From contig JANQRT010000073.1 in the NCBI GenBank assembly GCA_028284385.1, positions 186,001 through 250,000 on the forward strand: a stretch of 64,000 nt of DNA, read 5' to 3'. The position numbers and the translations under genes are program-made. This DNA comes from Opitutaceae bacterium (GTDB lineage: Bacteria > Verrucomicrobiota > Verrucomicrobiia > Opitutales > Opitutaceae). The notes beneath the pieces are model-generated. The model was not told where the DNA came from. It did not search any database and was given only the letters and a program-made list of their open reading frames with translations. Shown in pieces: positions 7,354 to 17,501 of the stretch (position 1 is the first letter of the stretch; the number at the start of each line of letters is the position of its first letter).

Positions 7354-10300
7354 TCACTCTTCTTCGCCAGACTTCGCCTCTACCGAAGGAGTGTCAGGAG
7401 ATTTCGAATAATCCCGACGAAAGAGCAAATAGAAAAGCGATGGACATAACAGGAGAGTCAACGCCGTTGCAAAAGCGAGACCGAACATCATGGCATAGGC
7501 CATCGAGCTCCACATGCCTCCTCCGCTGATAGCCAGAGGCATCAAGCCGATGATAGTCGTGCACGTGGTCAGAACGATAGGCCTCAGCCGCGATTTGCAC
7601 GCCGAGACAATCGCCTCCGTCAGATCCTGTTCCTTCTGGAGTTGGAGATTGATTTCATCGATAAGCAGAATGGCGTTATTAACGATGATGCCTAAGAGAG
7701 CGATCAGCCCCAGCAAGGTCATGAAACCGAAAGACGAGCCGGTCATCAACAGCCCAGGCGTTACCCCGATCAGCATTGGAGGAAGGGTAAGGCAAATGAT
7801 AAGGAAGCGCCTTAAGCTGTTAAATTGAGCTATGAGAATCAGAGCTAGAATCGAAAGCGAAATAGGCATGGCAGAGGCCAGATTCTGCTGAGCTTCGGCG
7901 CTATCCGCCTGCTCGCCCCCGTACTCGATGGTGTATCCATCAACCCACTCGTCTGACTCCATGAGATTTGCGATCCGAGGTTGGATTTCGGCCAGAGCCT
8001 CGCTGGCGAACCTCCCAGCTACCTTGGCTTTTATGGTCATAACACGTTGGGTATTCTCACGCAAAATCGATCCAGGCTGGAAATCGATGCTCACATCCGC
8101 CACTTGGCCTAGCGGCACAACTCCAGACAAACTACCGAATACCGGCATATCGACAAGACGCTCCGGTCGCTCGCGAAAGTCGTCGGCAGAGCGAATGACA
8201 ATAGGTATCGATTTGTTCTCTTCTCGATAGTAAGTGCTCGTCATCCCCGAAAATTGGATAGCAAGGGCCTGAGCGATCGTTTCGGTATTGAGACCCAGGC
8301 GAGCAGCTCGAATGGGATCAGGGTCAATGGTCACCTGTTTGGTCCAAGCCCCCCAATCGTCACGTATGTCATGCAGTCCCTCGACCTCTCTTAATTCCCT
8401 AGCCATCAGGTCTCGCAAGCCATAGAGCGTATCCATATCGCTGCCATACAGCCGTATTTGAATAGGATCTCCTACCGGGGGTCCGTTCTCAAGGGCCTGG
8501 GGCGTGACTCGAGCATCAGCCGCTTCGTTGTTTCCGTAGTCGCGAACCCGGTCTATCAAACCCTCCACCACTTTGGGATCTTCCGAGTATGTCAGGACAG
8601 AAAGGAGGGCGTAGCTTGGCTTGGCGGGCTCAGGAGAAAGCGACAGGTACCACCTAGGACCCCCATTGCCAATCCAAGTCGAAACGCTTTTGATGTCTTC
8701 CGCATTCTCCTCCAGAAGCCACCGCTCGAATTCGCTCACGCTTCGCTCGGTCTCCAATATATCGATACCAAGCGGCAATTCGTAGTTGACGATAAATTGG
8801 CCCCTCTCATTCGGAGGGAAAAAGATGGAGGGAACGAAGCGAAAACTCCAGGCCGCGACAAAGGTCAGGATAAGAATGGATATGGGATAGAGCCATCGCA
8901 ATCTGATGACGGAACGCAGGAGTTTCTCGTAGGGCGAGTAACACGCGCTCAACATGCGCCCGACAAACGTGTCCTTCTTGAGCGGCTTTAAAAAATAGTA
9001 GCACAACAGAGGGATAATGGATACCGAAAGACCCCAACTGGCCAGCAAAGTGAGCGTTATGACAGCGAAAAGGCTGAAGGTAAACTCGCTCACAGATCCA
9101 GGAGCTAAGGCGATGGTCGAGAAAGCCGCAATGGTGGTGCCGCTGGCGGCAAGCAAGGGAACGATTAGATTTCGCACCGATTCAATGACCGACTGCTTTC
9201 GTTCCATGCCCTGGCTTTGTCGAACGAGTATCTGTTCCGTCACTACAACAGCATTATCGACTAGCAAGCCCAAGGCGATGATCAACGCGGCGATAGACAT
9301 CATCTCGAGCTGGACATCAAGCGACGGCATGAAAACAAAAGCCACTAGAATCGCTGACGGCACCAAAACGCCCACGATCAAGGCCATGCGTAGACCGGCA
9401 AAGAGAAACATGACAACCACCACGAAAAAGAAGGCTTGTCCTAAATTCACCACGAAATCATTGATGGATTTGCTGACATAAACCGGTTGGAAAAACATGG
9501 TCTCGATATCCAGACCGATAGGCAAAACTGCTTGAAGCTCTTGTATTTTTTTCTGAATACGCGCTCCTACTTCGGTTACGGCTTCGCCCTCCACCATGGA
9601 TACCGCGATGCAAATAGCCCGTTCCCCATTAAAGTGGGCTAATGAAGTTGGCGGATCAATGTAGTCTCTACGAACATCTACCGCGTCGGAAACCCTCAGT
9701 GTTGTCGCGCTGCCGGTAACGGAGAGTCGAAAATCGGCGAGCTCCTCCAGGCTTTCGAATTCACCCAAAGTCACCAGGTCCAAGCGCTCCCTTCCCGCCA
9801 GAGCTCTGCCGCTTGAGGAAGCGGCGTTTTGCTGCGCAAGCTGATTGGAAAGTTGAGTGGGAGTGAACCCGTAGGCAGCCAATTCGCTACTCGAAAATTC
9901 CAAGTAGACGCGTTCATCCACCGATCCATAAAACTCCACTTTAGCCACTCCGTCCATAGCCAGCAACTCGTCGCGAATATCATCGGCGTAGTCATACATT
10001 TCCCGATACGAAAATCCGTCTCCTATCAAAGCGTAAACGTACGGGAAGACGTCTCCTACCTCATCGTTTACCTCTGGCTCGCTAGCGCCGTCGGGCAACT
10101 GAACCGCCGCCACCTTGTTTCTGAGATCCTGCCAGATAGGATCGAGGTCGAAATACTCCTCTCCTAGCTCCACTGAGATGATCGACCTGTTCGCTTTGGA
10201 GGTAGAAGTGATCTTATCGACTTCGGACATCTGGCGAACAGCTCGTTCGATAACGTCGCTCACCTCCTGTTCCACTTCCACTGCAGAACGACCAGGATAT

Positions 10301-10449
10301 AATGTGGTAATACGAGCGCTTCGTATAGTAAATTCCGGATACTCCAGTCGTCCTATTTCAAAATAGGTCGAAATTCCCATCATCATCAACAGGAAATAGA
10401 TGATGAGAGAGGTGCGATTGTTTTTAAGGGCGAATCGAGCCGGATTCAT
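7354..10449 (-). CDS. RND efflux pump, inner-membrane permease (HAE/AcrB superfamily)
   Basis: A 1031-residue resistance-nodulation-division transporter with the usual two-fold repeat. TM1 is at about residues 12-30, there are large periplasmic loops, TM2-6 at about 330-530, a second loop half, and TM8-12 at about 850-1010. The TM4 motif reads GLLVDNAVV and the TM10 motif GIIVNNAIL. AcrB has Asp407-Asp408 and Lys940 at these places; here the first Asp is kept, the second is Asn, and the Lys is Asn, a pattern found in less-studied branches. The start overlaps the adaptor stop (ATGA, 10446-10449). With the adaptor and TolC-like gene upstream it forms a complete tripartite export system. The substrate is unknown: drugs, lipids or metabolites are all possible. 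Confidence 0.92.
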   Translation of the reverse strand: MNPARFALKNNRTSLIIYFLLMMMGISTYFEIGRLEYPEFTIRSARITTLYPGRSAVEVEQEVSDVIERAVRQMSEVDKITSTSKANRSIISVELGEEYFDLDPIWQDLRNKVAAVQLPDGASEPEVNDEVGDVFPYVYALIGDGFSYREMYDYADDIRDELLAMDGVAKVEFYGSVDERVYLEFSSSELAAYGFTPTQLSNQLAQQNAASSSGRALAGRERLDLVTLGEFESLEELADFRLSVTGSATTLRVSDAVDVRRDYIDPPTSLAHFNGERAICIAVSMVEGEAVTEVGARIQKKIQELQAVLPIGLDIETMFFQPVYVSKSINDFVVNLGQAFFFVVVVMFLFAGLRMALIVGVLVPSAILVAFVFMPSLDVQLEMMSIAALIIALGLLVDNAVVVTEQILVRQSQGMERKQSVIESVRNLIVPLLAASGTTIAAFSTIALAPGSVSEFTFSLFAVITLTLLASWGLSVSIIPLLCYYFLKPLKKDTFVGRMLSACYSPYEKLLRSVIRLRWLYPISILILTFVAAWSFRFVPSIFFPPNERGQFIVNYELPLGIDILETERSVSEFERWLLEENAEDIKSVSTWIGNGGPRWYLSLSPEPAKPSYALLSVLTYSEDPKVVEGLIDRVRDYGNNEAADARVTPQALENGPPVGDPIQIRLYGSDMDTLYGLRDLMARELREVEGLHDIRDDWGAWTKQVTIDPDPIRAARLGLNTETIAQALAIQFSGMTSTYYREENKSIPIVIRSADDFRERPERLVDMPVFGSLSGVVPLGQVADVSIDFQPGSILRENTQRVMTIKAKVAGRFASEALAEIQPRIANLMESDEWVDGYTIEYGGEQADSAEAQQNLASAMPISLSILALILIAQFNSLRRFLIICLTLPPMLIGVTPGLLMTGSSFGFMTLLGLIALLGIIVNNAILLIDEINLQLQKEQDLTEAIVSACKSRLRPIVLTTCTTIIGLMPLAISGGGMWSSMAYAMMFGLAFATALTLLLCPSLFYLLFRRDYSKSPDTPSVEAKSGEEE

Positions 10450-11501
10450 TCTCCCTCCTTCAAGCGAACGATCATACCGTCTTCCACTTTATTGACTCCA
10501 CGACTGACGACACGCTCGCCTGGATTAAGTCCCGATAATATGGATACCTGACCCTCCATCTCTAAAGATTCGACGGAAACTTCACGCCTCTCGATTTTCG
10601 CCAAGCCATCCTCTTGAGCAACGGCAACCCAAACGAATTGCTTGCCGCCCGCTGCCGACACGACGCAAACCAGTGGAATCAGCATCGCATCGCCATTCTC
10701 CCTGGCAAGCTCCACCGTGGCCTCGCCATCCATTCCTACTCGAAAGGAATCGTCGCTCGACGCCAAGGCAGCCGTCACTGCGTAGGTTGTGTTATTCAAG
10801 CTGCTTGGAGAAATTTCAGTGATCGCGGCATCAAAAGTCCTGCTAGCGATATCGCCCAAGCGAATCGTTAAGGCCTGGCCAGTCGAAAGAAGGCCCACTA
10901 CATCGGTAGGCGCCCCGAATGCGAATTCCATCGGTCCCTCGCCTTGAATCGACATAGCCGATTGACCTGTCGAAACCACTTGCTGGGCATCGATGTTCAC
11001 GGATGCGATCACGCCCTCGTAGGGCATTTTCAATGACGTGTCATTGAGGCGTTTCAAGGCTGAGTTGTAATTGGCCTGGGCCGATTTCTCCTGGGCTATG
11101 GCGCCGTCAAGCTGGCTCTGGCTGGCATTGCCGCTTTCGAAAAGACGCTGAGCTCGACGAAGCTCTTGATCAGCCTGGGTAAGACTAGCCCGCGCGTTAT
11201 CCAAACTATTCTGATAATCGCTGTCGTCCAAGCGAGCTAGCAGCGCGTTCGCCGGATAGAATTGACCTTGCTTGGCAATCACTTCGATCACCCGCCCTCC
11301 GACTTCAAAGGCGAGGTTCACGCCTTCAGCGGCTTGAAGTTGACCCGAGAATGTCCGAATCGAGGTACTGGAAAGTTCCGGAACGGCAATGGTGTAAACA
11401 GGACGTGGCGGCAGTTCCACCACCTGCTTGTCTCCTCCACAACCGGACAGAAACACGAGAAGGAGGATTGTTGAAATAAAATGGAAGGTCGTGGCTTTCA
11501 T
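10446..11501 (-). CDS. RND efflux periplasmic adaptor lipoprotein (MFP family)
   Basis: A 351-residue membrane-fusion protein. The signal sequence ends in the lipobox LSGC with Cys21, so it should be a lipoprotein of the inner membrane. The order is a first half of the barrel-sandwich (about 50-85), an alpha-hairpin (about 90-150, RLDDSDYQNSLDNARASL), the second half of the lipoyl-like domain (KMPYEGVIASV), a beta-barrel (about 185-265) and a membrane-proximal domain ending in GLNPGERVVSRGVNKVEDG. It links the RND pump to the outer-membrane channel. The last codons overlap the start of the pump gene by 4 bases, and its own start is 20 bases after the TolC-fusion stop. Confidence 0.92.
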   Translation of the reverse strand: MKATTFHFISTILLLVFLSGCGGDKQVVELPPRPVYTIAVPELSSTSIRTFSGQLQAAEGVNLAFEVGGRVIEVIAKQGQFYPANALLARLDDSDYQNSLDNARASLTQADQELRRAQRLFESGNASQSQLDGAIAQEKSAQANYNSALKRLNDTSLKMPYEGVIASVNIDAQQVVSTGQSAMSIQGEGPMEFAFGAPTDVVGLLSTGQALTIRLGDIASRTFDAAITEISPSSLNNTTYAVTAALASSDDSFRVGMDGEATVELARENGDAMLIPLVCVVSAAGGKQFVWVAVAQEDGLAKIERREVSVESLEMEGQVSILSGLNPGERVVSRGVNKVEDGMIVRLKEGE

Positions 11502-11521
11502 ACGAATGGATTTGGTAGCGA

Positions 11522-13969
11522 TCAGTTGGCGTTGTTGGCTGGCTGGCTCGAATCAATGGAATCAACGGCATCGGAACGAAGCGTTTCAACGTCCGTCTCC
11601 GCTATGGGCGAGACGTTTTCCAACACTTGGGGACCCTCTGCCAGAAAGCGTTGAAAGAGTCGGATCAAGGCATTTCGTTCGTCGCGCGTTTTCGAATACT
11701 CGTACCAGGCGATGGAGCGTTGTAGTTGGTGTACAATCTTAAGGTAGTCGTATCCTGCCACCGCAGCTTGCTGGCGTTGGGAGAGGAGCGACGACTGGGC
11801 GTCTAGCAAATCCAGAATGGAAGCCGCTCCTTGGGAATACTTTTCCTGAATGGATTCGTAGTTCTTTTCCGCCGCCTCGAGAGACACGCGACTTAAACGC
11901 ATATTCGGATGAGCGGCGCTGACGTTGTAGAAAGCCGCCAAAGCCCGCTGCTCGATCTGTTGGGCCGCTTTTTCCCTTTGAGCAGCCAAACCTCGAATCA
12001 CAGCCTGGGTCTTCAGGATGTCCGCTTTGCGTTGGCCGTTCTCGAAAATGGGAATCGAAAACTGGACTCCGAGCGTCGCTTGATTCTCGCTATCCGTAAC
12101 GAAGAAATCACTACCTTGAAAAACTCGAGCGTATTCCAGAGAGCCCAGAACTTCCGGCATGAAGCGTCGTCGTTTTTGCTTCAGCAGAATTCCCTGGCCC
12201 GCCAACTGAAGATCGAAGGCAAGCAATTCAGGCGAATTCTCCACTGCAAAGGCCTGAATAAAGCGTCCGAATTCATTGAAATCCCTCGCATTGTTGATAA
12301 GCGGCTGAAGTTGTTCGTCTAGAAAGTAGATCTCTTCGGCGCCGATAACAACATCCCGGATGCTCCAAATTTTCTCGCGCGGGGCGCCAATCTGTCGATT
12401 AAACTCGACCAAAGCATTCGACCGGACGCTTTCCCGCTGAATAAGGGTAGCCCGATTTCGAGCGCTACTTTGCTCCCAGCGAAACGATTCGGAAGGCTCG
12501 GCGGCTCCGATTTCGATTCGCAGCTTGGCTAGCTGAAAGTTGTTTTCGGTCAGACGTAGATTTTCGCGTTCAATTCGATAGAGATTCTCTGCGGTCAGAT
12601 AATCGAAATAGGCCGATGAGGCGGCATCAATGGCATCCAACTCGCTAGAGAGCGTCAGATAGCGCGAAGCTTCGGCGATCTTCCTCTGGGCTCGCACCCC
12701 ACTCCAGGCTTCATCACTGAAGAGAATCGATTGTATTTCCAAGCCAAGACTTTCCTGGTGACTTGATTCCGGTGTAGTTGTTGGATTGATACGGTCCCAG
12801 TTCTCTAGAGCCACATAACTCCCCTTACCGCTTAAGGTAGGTCTCAATTGGGTTCGGGCGATATCGACATCGATCTCAGTGGCAATCTGGTCTTCCCTGC
12901 TGATCGTAACGTCGATATTGTCGCTTGCAGCTCGTTCCATCGCTTCTTCCAAAGAGATGGCTTCTCCATCCAAGCGAATGCTTTCGTTTACAAATTCCGC
13001 CGCCAAGGAAATGTCGTAGGTTGGAGACCAATCAATGGCTTGAGCCGTGGCCGCGTTGATCAGCAGTCGATCGAATACGGGCAAGTAAACGGGCAGAGAA
13101 GCGGTACCCACTCCCTGGACAAGCTGGTGGATGTTCAAGGCCGTACGACGAGCGACCGCCTGACTTTCATCCGTTGCCAGACCAGCCAAGGCTCCAAGTT
13201 GAACATCGGCTAGGCCTGCCATCGATACGGTCAGGATATTCCGGTCCGCGAGCTCCTTATAGAGAAGCCGCCTCTCTTCGTCGGGCATTCGAGGCAAAAG
13301 CGATACGTAAAGTCCCTCAAGATTCCCTGGCAAGCGAGCGATGGTTTCCCTAGCTGTTCCAGCAGCCGGAAGAATCTCGATCTCGACTCCCAAGTCCGAT
13401 TCGATCACGCTTCGTACCTCGTCGATTTGTCGTAGCTGAGGCACATAAAGCTCGTCCACTAAAGCGAACAGCCGAGTAGTTCCTGAAAGCAAGGAAAGCA
13501 AACCTAGATCGGCAGAAACCCGACGCGGGCTAGTAATAAAGGTGTAGTTGCGAAGCAATGACGATCCATCGGCGGAGATGATCTTCTGATTCGCATTGCT
13601 GAATTGCAGGGCTCCGCCAATGATAGGCTTGGAACGATCCTCCTCAGCCATTCGGGCAGCCATTTCAGTAGCGATAACGCCTGCCGCATAGATAATATCA
13701 ATTTGCGGATCAGCCAGAGCGGCCGACAAGTATTCCATAACCAAGGCCGGATCGTACCCGGCATTGTAATCGTCGATCAGCTTGATGGAGTAGCTGTGAT
13801 CCATTCCTTCAAGCTCCGCGTTAAAGCGGTTTACAAAACCGTCGAAATAGGCCGAATCTCCATCACGTATGATGGCGATGGAATAAGCGTCATCGCGTTG
13901 CCCAAACGAGCAGAAGGGCAAAATCAAAGAGACGGCAAGGAATCCAAAGAATTGGCTTTTAAACCGCAT
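11522..13969 (-). CDS. Fusion of ABC-type substrate-binding domain and TolC-like outer-membrane factor
   Basis: An 815-residue exported protein of unusual build. A signal peptide (about 1-23) is followed by a domain (about 27-325) resembling the ABC_sub_bind / periplasmic-binding type I fold: SIAIIRDGD start, DIIYAAGVIATEMA, KPIIGGALQFS, then TLFALVDE-like and GLYVSLLPRMP strands, and VQLGALAGLATDES near its end. Residues about 340-770 are an outer-membrane efflux (TolC/OEP) domain with the two coiled-coil repeats, for example YFDYLTAENLYRIERENLRLTENN and LAAFYNVSAAHPNMRLSRVSLEAAEKNYE. Ordinary TolC-type factors are about 420-500 residues, so the extra N-terminal half is real. It is the first gene of the efflux operon. 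The binding domain may sense or deliver cargo to the channel; this is inference. Confidence 0.85.
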   Translation of the reverse strand: MRFKSQFFGFLAVSLILPFCSFGQRDDAYSIAIIRDGDSAYFDGFVNRFNAELEGMDHSYSIKLIDDYNAGYDPALVMEYLSAALADPQIDIIYAAGVIATEMAARMAEEDRSKPIIGGALQFSNANQKIISADGSSLLRNYTFITSPRRVSADLGLLSLLSGTTRLFALVDELYVPQLRQIDEVRSVIESDLGVEIEILPAAGTARETIARLPGNLEGLYVSLLPRMPDEERRLLYKELADRNILTVSMAGLADVQLGALAGLATDESQAVARRTALNIHQLVQGVGTASLPVYLPVFDRLLINAATAQAIDWSPTYDISLAAEFVNESIRLDGEAISLEEAMERAASDNIDVTISREDQIATEIDVDIARTQLRPTLSGKGSYVALENWDRINPTTTPESSHQESLGLEIQSILFSDEAWSGVRAQRKIAEASRYLTLSSELDAIDAASSAYFDYLTAENLYRIERENLRLTENNFQLAKLRIEIGAAEPSESFRWEQSSARNRATLIQRESVRSNALVEFNRQIGAPREKIWSIRDVVIGAEEIYFLDEQLQPLINNARDFNEFGRFIQAFAVENSPELLAFDLQLAGQGILLKQKRRRFMPEVLGSLEYARVFQGSDFFVTDSENQATLGVQFSIPIFENGQRKADILKTQAVIRGLAAQREKAAQQIEQRALAAFYNVSAAHPNMRLSRVSLEAAEKNYESIQEKYSQGAASILDLLDAQSSLLSQRQQAAVAGYDYLKIVHQLQRSIAWYEYSKTRDERNALIRLFQRFLAEGPQVLENVSPIAETDVETLRSDAVDSIDSSQPANNAN

Positions 13970-14077
13970 AACCGGGAAATGGAACCAATAATCCGCATTT
14001 TTGGATTAACCACAAGACGCGATTTAATGCAAAAACGTTATCAGGATGCTACAAATGCTATCCGCAAACAAGAAAAG

Positions 14078-15562
14078 CTACTCGGGGCTTTGGTCGCTGA
14101 CGTACTTGGAAACCGCTTCGGGGTCGTATTCGTATCCTGGAGGCACTACCGAAGGATCGTAAAGTGGATTGGGTTCTTCGGGAATGGGAGCATTGGCATT
14201 CTTCCTCCATTCCTGCATCATAGCATGGAGGGCTCTGGTCCTAGCAGGAAGCATCGGCGCCAAATTGTTCATCTCCCCAGGATCGTTTTGCAAATTGTAT
14301 AGCTCAAGCTCCCCGCCTTCGAAATACTCATGCAGTTTCCAGGCCCCCAAACGCATCACCGTTCCCGGTCGTGTTCGGAAATAAGGATCTCTCGCCCCAT
14401 CGCCAACGTGGAAATGAGCATGCAGGTAGATAGGAAAATGCCAAAAAAGACGGCGCGGACCCCAGGATGCTGTCGGCCGTCTAACAATTTGCATAAGACT
14501 CCTGCCATCGAGAGTGCGATCGGCAGGAACAGGAGCCCTCGCCCATTCCAATAAGGTAGGGAAAATATCAAGGCCGGTCACCGGAACGTCCGTTGTAGCG
14601 GGTTTGGAAATCAGTCGCTCGTTATAAATCAATAGCGGAACTCGAATTCCTCCTTCGTAATAAGCTCCCTTCCCGGCTCGGAGAGGCGCTTGATCCGATA
14701 TCCATTCGGCGCCTCCGTTATCAGAAGTGAAGATCACGATCGTGTCCTCAGCTACCCCCTGTTTTTCCAAAGCGTCAACGACACGACCTATGCTGGTATC
14801 CATATTCTCGATCATCGCAGCATAGTCCGGATACCTTCCCTGGTCGTCGACTCTCGACTTATTCTTATATTTTTCGACAAGATCTGGCTTCCCATGCAAA
14901 GGATCATGCACGGCGAAAAAAGGCAGATAGAGAAAGAAAGGTTCTTCTTTTGAATCCTCGATGAATTGTATCGCTTTATTCGTGACAAGATCGGTGAGAT
15001 ACTCCCCTTCATCCGCTTCCACATCCACCACTTGAAAGGGAGCCCAATAGGTTTTAGGATGTCCCCACTGATTGCCGGCGAAACTCACATCGAAACCATG
15101 CTCTTTCGGATGGCTGCTTACATGCCATTTGCCAATAGCCGCCGTCGCATAGCCCTCCGCTTTCAGCACATCCGCTACGGTAGTGATATCCTCCGGCAGG
15201 ACCCGAACGTTTTCGGTTGGAATCAGCTTTCGCTGCGTGTCCTCGCCACGATCGGAATTGTTGACCGTATACATCCCATGCTGCGGAGTGTTCAAACCAG
15301 TTAGCAGGCAGGCTCGACTGGGAGCGCAATTCGCGCTCGGAGCGTAGGCATTTGTGAATACGAGCCCATTTTCAGCCAGCCGATCGAGGCGAGGCGTCTC
15401 ATAAAAACGGCTACCCATGAAACCGACCTCTCGCCAACCGAGGTCGTCAGCTACGACGAGAACGATGTTCGGCTTCCTTTGAGCGCTGGCACTCCCAAGG
15501 AAGACTACCCAAACGAGTAAAGCAAAGACAGTGAAGAAAGATCGCCAAAAACGATGCTTCAT
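14078..15562 (-). CDS. Secreted sulfatase (formylglycine type)
   Basis: A 494-residue sulfatase with a signal peptide (about 1-27). The N-terminal metal site PNIVLVVADDLGW (Asp39, Asp40) and the sulfatase signature with Cys79-Ala-Pro-Ser-Arg83 are intact; Cys79 is the residue converted to formylglycine by a maturase. GKWHV and FTSDNGG supply further active-site and metal residues. It should cut sulfate esters from sulfated polysaccharide or other organic sulfates in the periplasm or outside the cell. Its start lies 4 bases after the HEAT-repeat stop, in an operon with that gene and an oxidoreductase. No formylglycine-generating enzyme is in the window. The exact substrate cannot be read from the sequence. 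Confidence 0.9.
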   Translation of the reverse strand: MKHRFWRSFFTVFALLVWVVFLGSASAQRKPNIVLVVADDLGWREVGFMGSRFYETPRLDRLAENGLVFTNAYAPSANCAPSRACLLTGLNTPQHGMYTVNNSDRGEDTQRKLIPTENVRVLPEDITTVADVLKAEGYATAAIGKWHVSSHPKEHGFDVSFAGNQWGHPKTYWAPFQVVDVEADEGEYLTDLVTNKAIQFIEDSKEEPFFLYLPFFAVHDPLHGKPDLVEKYKNKSRVDDQGRYPDYAAMIENMDTSIGRVVDALEKQGVAEDTIVIFTSDNGGAEWISDQAPLRAGKGAYYEGGIRVPLLIYNERLISKPATTDVPVTGLDIFPTLLEWARAPVPADRTLDGRSLMQIVRRPTASWGPRRLFWHFPIYLHAHFHVGDGARDPYFRTRPGTVMRLGAWKLHEYFEGGELELYNLQNDPGEMNNLAPMLPARTRALHAMMQEWRKNANAPIPEEPNPLYDPSVVPPGYEYDPEAVSKYVSDQSPE

Positions 15563-15566
15563 ATCA

Positions 15567-17486
15567 CTAATTGGCAGTTGCCAAGACCACCTCTTTTATA
15601 GCGGGATCGACGTCATTATTATTTACATACCGCCGCTCAGATCCTCCTGAATTTCGAAAGCTCTTTAAGATGGCCTCGCGACGCTTGTCCGTTTCCGCGT
15701 TCTGCATAGCCTTTCCGGCTAGTTGAAACTTTCGACTCAGCGACGGAGGATTGCTTAAAATCAGTCGGCCAACCCCGTCGTAGCAGCTGTCCTTAATCGC
15801 CTCGGTCGAATCCTGCAGATTCGCGATATCCAGCAACAGGAATCCGCCATCCCAGTTTCGCCAGACTGGCAGAGTCCTGAGAATGATTTTCCGGCTGGCT
15901 TCATCCTCTTTGATCCAGGTTTTCTTCAGAAATTCGATCGCCGCTTTGGTAGGCGCGGAATCGATTACCGCCAACAGAGCGCTTTTCGCTTCCGGATCGC
16001 TAGAAGCGTTTTGAAAACCGACGTTGAAAGCTTCCCATGCTGTCTCAGGATCGCCAATACGTAAGGACATTCTTTTCAAAGTCCTTTGCGCATCACGACG
16101 CAAGCCGCTGGCATCAGTGACAATCAAATCGACCAGAACCTCAAAACTAGCAGCATCGCCAATACGCTCCATCGCCTCCAGAGCCGCTTCGCGAATAGCA
16201 TCATCGCCATCGTTCTGAACCAATTCGTTCACCAGCAAGGCCGCCCCGTCGCTATTTCGAAAACTAAGAGCAGCCAGAGCATTGGCCCTCTCCTCGACAG
16301 AACCATTCTCGGCCGTGGCCGTCAATTCACGATCGACTCGCTCATCCGGAAGCGAAGCTAGGGCATAGGCAGCTGTTTCCCTCAAGTCTCGGGAACGAGA
16401 ATCCAAGGCATCAAGAAGTATTGGCAGACTGGTGACAGTGCCAACCCTTCCAAGCGATTCGACGGCCTGAATCTTCAGCGGATCGCTTTCCGATTGAGCG
16501 AGAGAAGCAATTACATCCTCATTTGAACCTGGTTCTCTATTCGCAAGAGCCCCCACAATCACGGCTTGATCAGCCGAAGAAAGCTCCTCCATCGAAGACA
16601 AGGCGACGTCTCGTACGGCTGAACTCGAAGAGAGCATCGCTACACGAATGAGAGAAGCGTTGTCCAAAGCAGTTCCTGCCTCCAAAGCGCCTCGCAGAGC
16701 TTGAACGGATCGATTCGCGTTGAGAGACGCTCCGCGTTGGAGAGCCGCGGCTTGAACGGAGCGGTCTGAGCCTTCGGAAATCAAGCGAATGCACAAATCC
16801 AAGTCATTGCTGGTATCCAGCAAGGCCAGTTCAATGGAACCCTTCACGCGAGAATGAGCAGAAGGGTAAAGATCCTTCAGAGCGTCTCGAGAGGAACGCC
16901 CTCCGATTTTTCCTAAAGCTATGATCGCTTCTTGAACGACATCCAAATTCTCACTACGCAGAAAAGGAGCAATTGCTTTGACTGCTCTTCGGCTTTTGCG
17001 ATCTCCCAGAGCGGAGATAAACCCTAAAGCTTTGGAGTCTGTGGCATTCTCAAGTCCGCCAATGAGCGCCCTGGTCGACCTTGACGAGGGATTTGCTACA
17101 AGAGCCATATGGGCAGCGTCAGCGACATTCGCATTCGAGTCGTTCAGCAAACCAGCAAGCGCTTCCACAGAAGCATCAGACCCGATCGTATCCAGTTGTC
17201 TGATAATCCAGAGTCGCGTCGTGAGCAAAAGCTGACTGTCGAGAAGCAAGATAAGCTGGTTTTCCAGAGCGATTCTTTGAGACCTGTTTCCCGGAGCGGT
17301 GGCATCGGAAACGCTGTCCTGCAAAGCCATTCTCGCTTCGTAGCGATCCTGATAGTCGTCTCCTTCGAGAGAGGCTATGATGGCAGACAGTTTGTCGCCT
17401 GGAATTTGGCTGTATCCAGTTTGCCAACATACATTGGCAAGAAGGACAAATCCTAGCTTAAGGAAAAAAGAGTGATGGACTTTCAT
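15567..17486 (-). CDS. Exported HEAT-repeat protein
   Basis: A 639-residue protein with a signal peptide (MKVHHSFF... ending near residue 26). The rest is a chain of two-helix HEAT repeats of about 30 residues, seen in units such as VEALAGLLNDSNANVADAAHMAL, LDVVQEAIIALGKIGG and IQAVESLGRVGTVTSLPILLDAL. There is no haem motif and no catalytic domain. Such solenoids serve as protein-binding scaffolds; Verrucomicrobiota and Planctomycetota often place them beside secreted oxidoreductases and sulfatases. It is the middle gene of a three-gene operon (15 bases after the oxidoreductase, 4 before the sulfatase). A role in holding those enzymes together is plausible but not shown. Confidence 0.85.
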   Translation of the reverse strand: MKVHHSFFLKLGFVLLANVCWQTGYSQIPGDKLSAIIASLEGDDYQDRYEARMALQDSVSDATAPGNRSQRIALENQLILLLDSQLLLTTRLWIIRQLDTIGSDASVEALAGLLNDSNANVADAAHMALVANPSSRSTRALIGGLENATDSKALGFISALGDRKSRRAVKAIAPFLRSENLDVVQEAIIALGKIGGRSSRDALKDLYPSAHSRVKGSIELALLDTSNDLDLCIRLISEGSDRSVQAAALQRGASLNANRSVQALRGALEAGTALDNASLIRVAMLSSSSAVRDVALSSMEELSSADQAVIVGALANREPGSNEDVIASLAQSESDPLKIQAVESLGRVGTVTSLPILLDALDSRSRDLRETAAYALASLPDERVDRELTATAENGSVEERANALAALSFRNSDGAALLVNELVQNDGDDAIREAALEAMERIGDAASFEVLVDLIVTDASGLRRDAQRTLKRMSLRIGDPETAWEAFNVGFQNASSDPEAKSALLAVIDSAPTKAAIEFLKKTWIKEDEASRKIILRTLPVWRNWDGGFLLLDIANLQDSTEAIKDSCYDGVGRLILSNPPSLSRKFQLAGKAMQNAETDKRREAILKSFRNSGGSERRYVNNNDVDPAIKEVVLATAN

Positions 17487-17501
17487 TTATCAGAATTTCA
17501 G

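Noticed and set aside
13604..14302. Plus-strand open frame of 232 codons
   Set aside because: It spans the antisense of the TolC-fusion N-terminus and the sulfatase C-terminus; no coding features.
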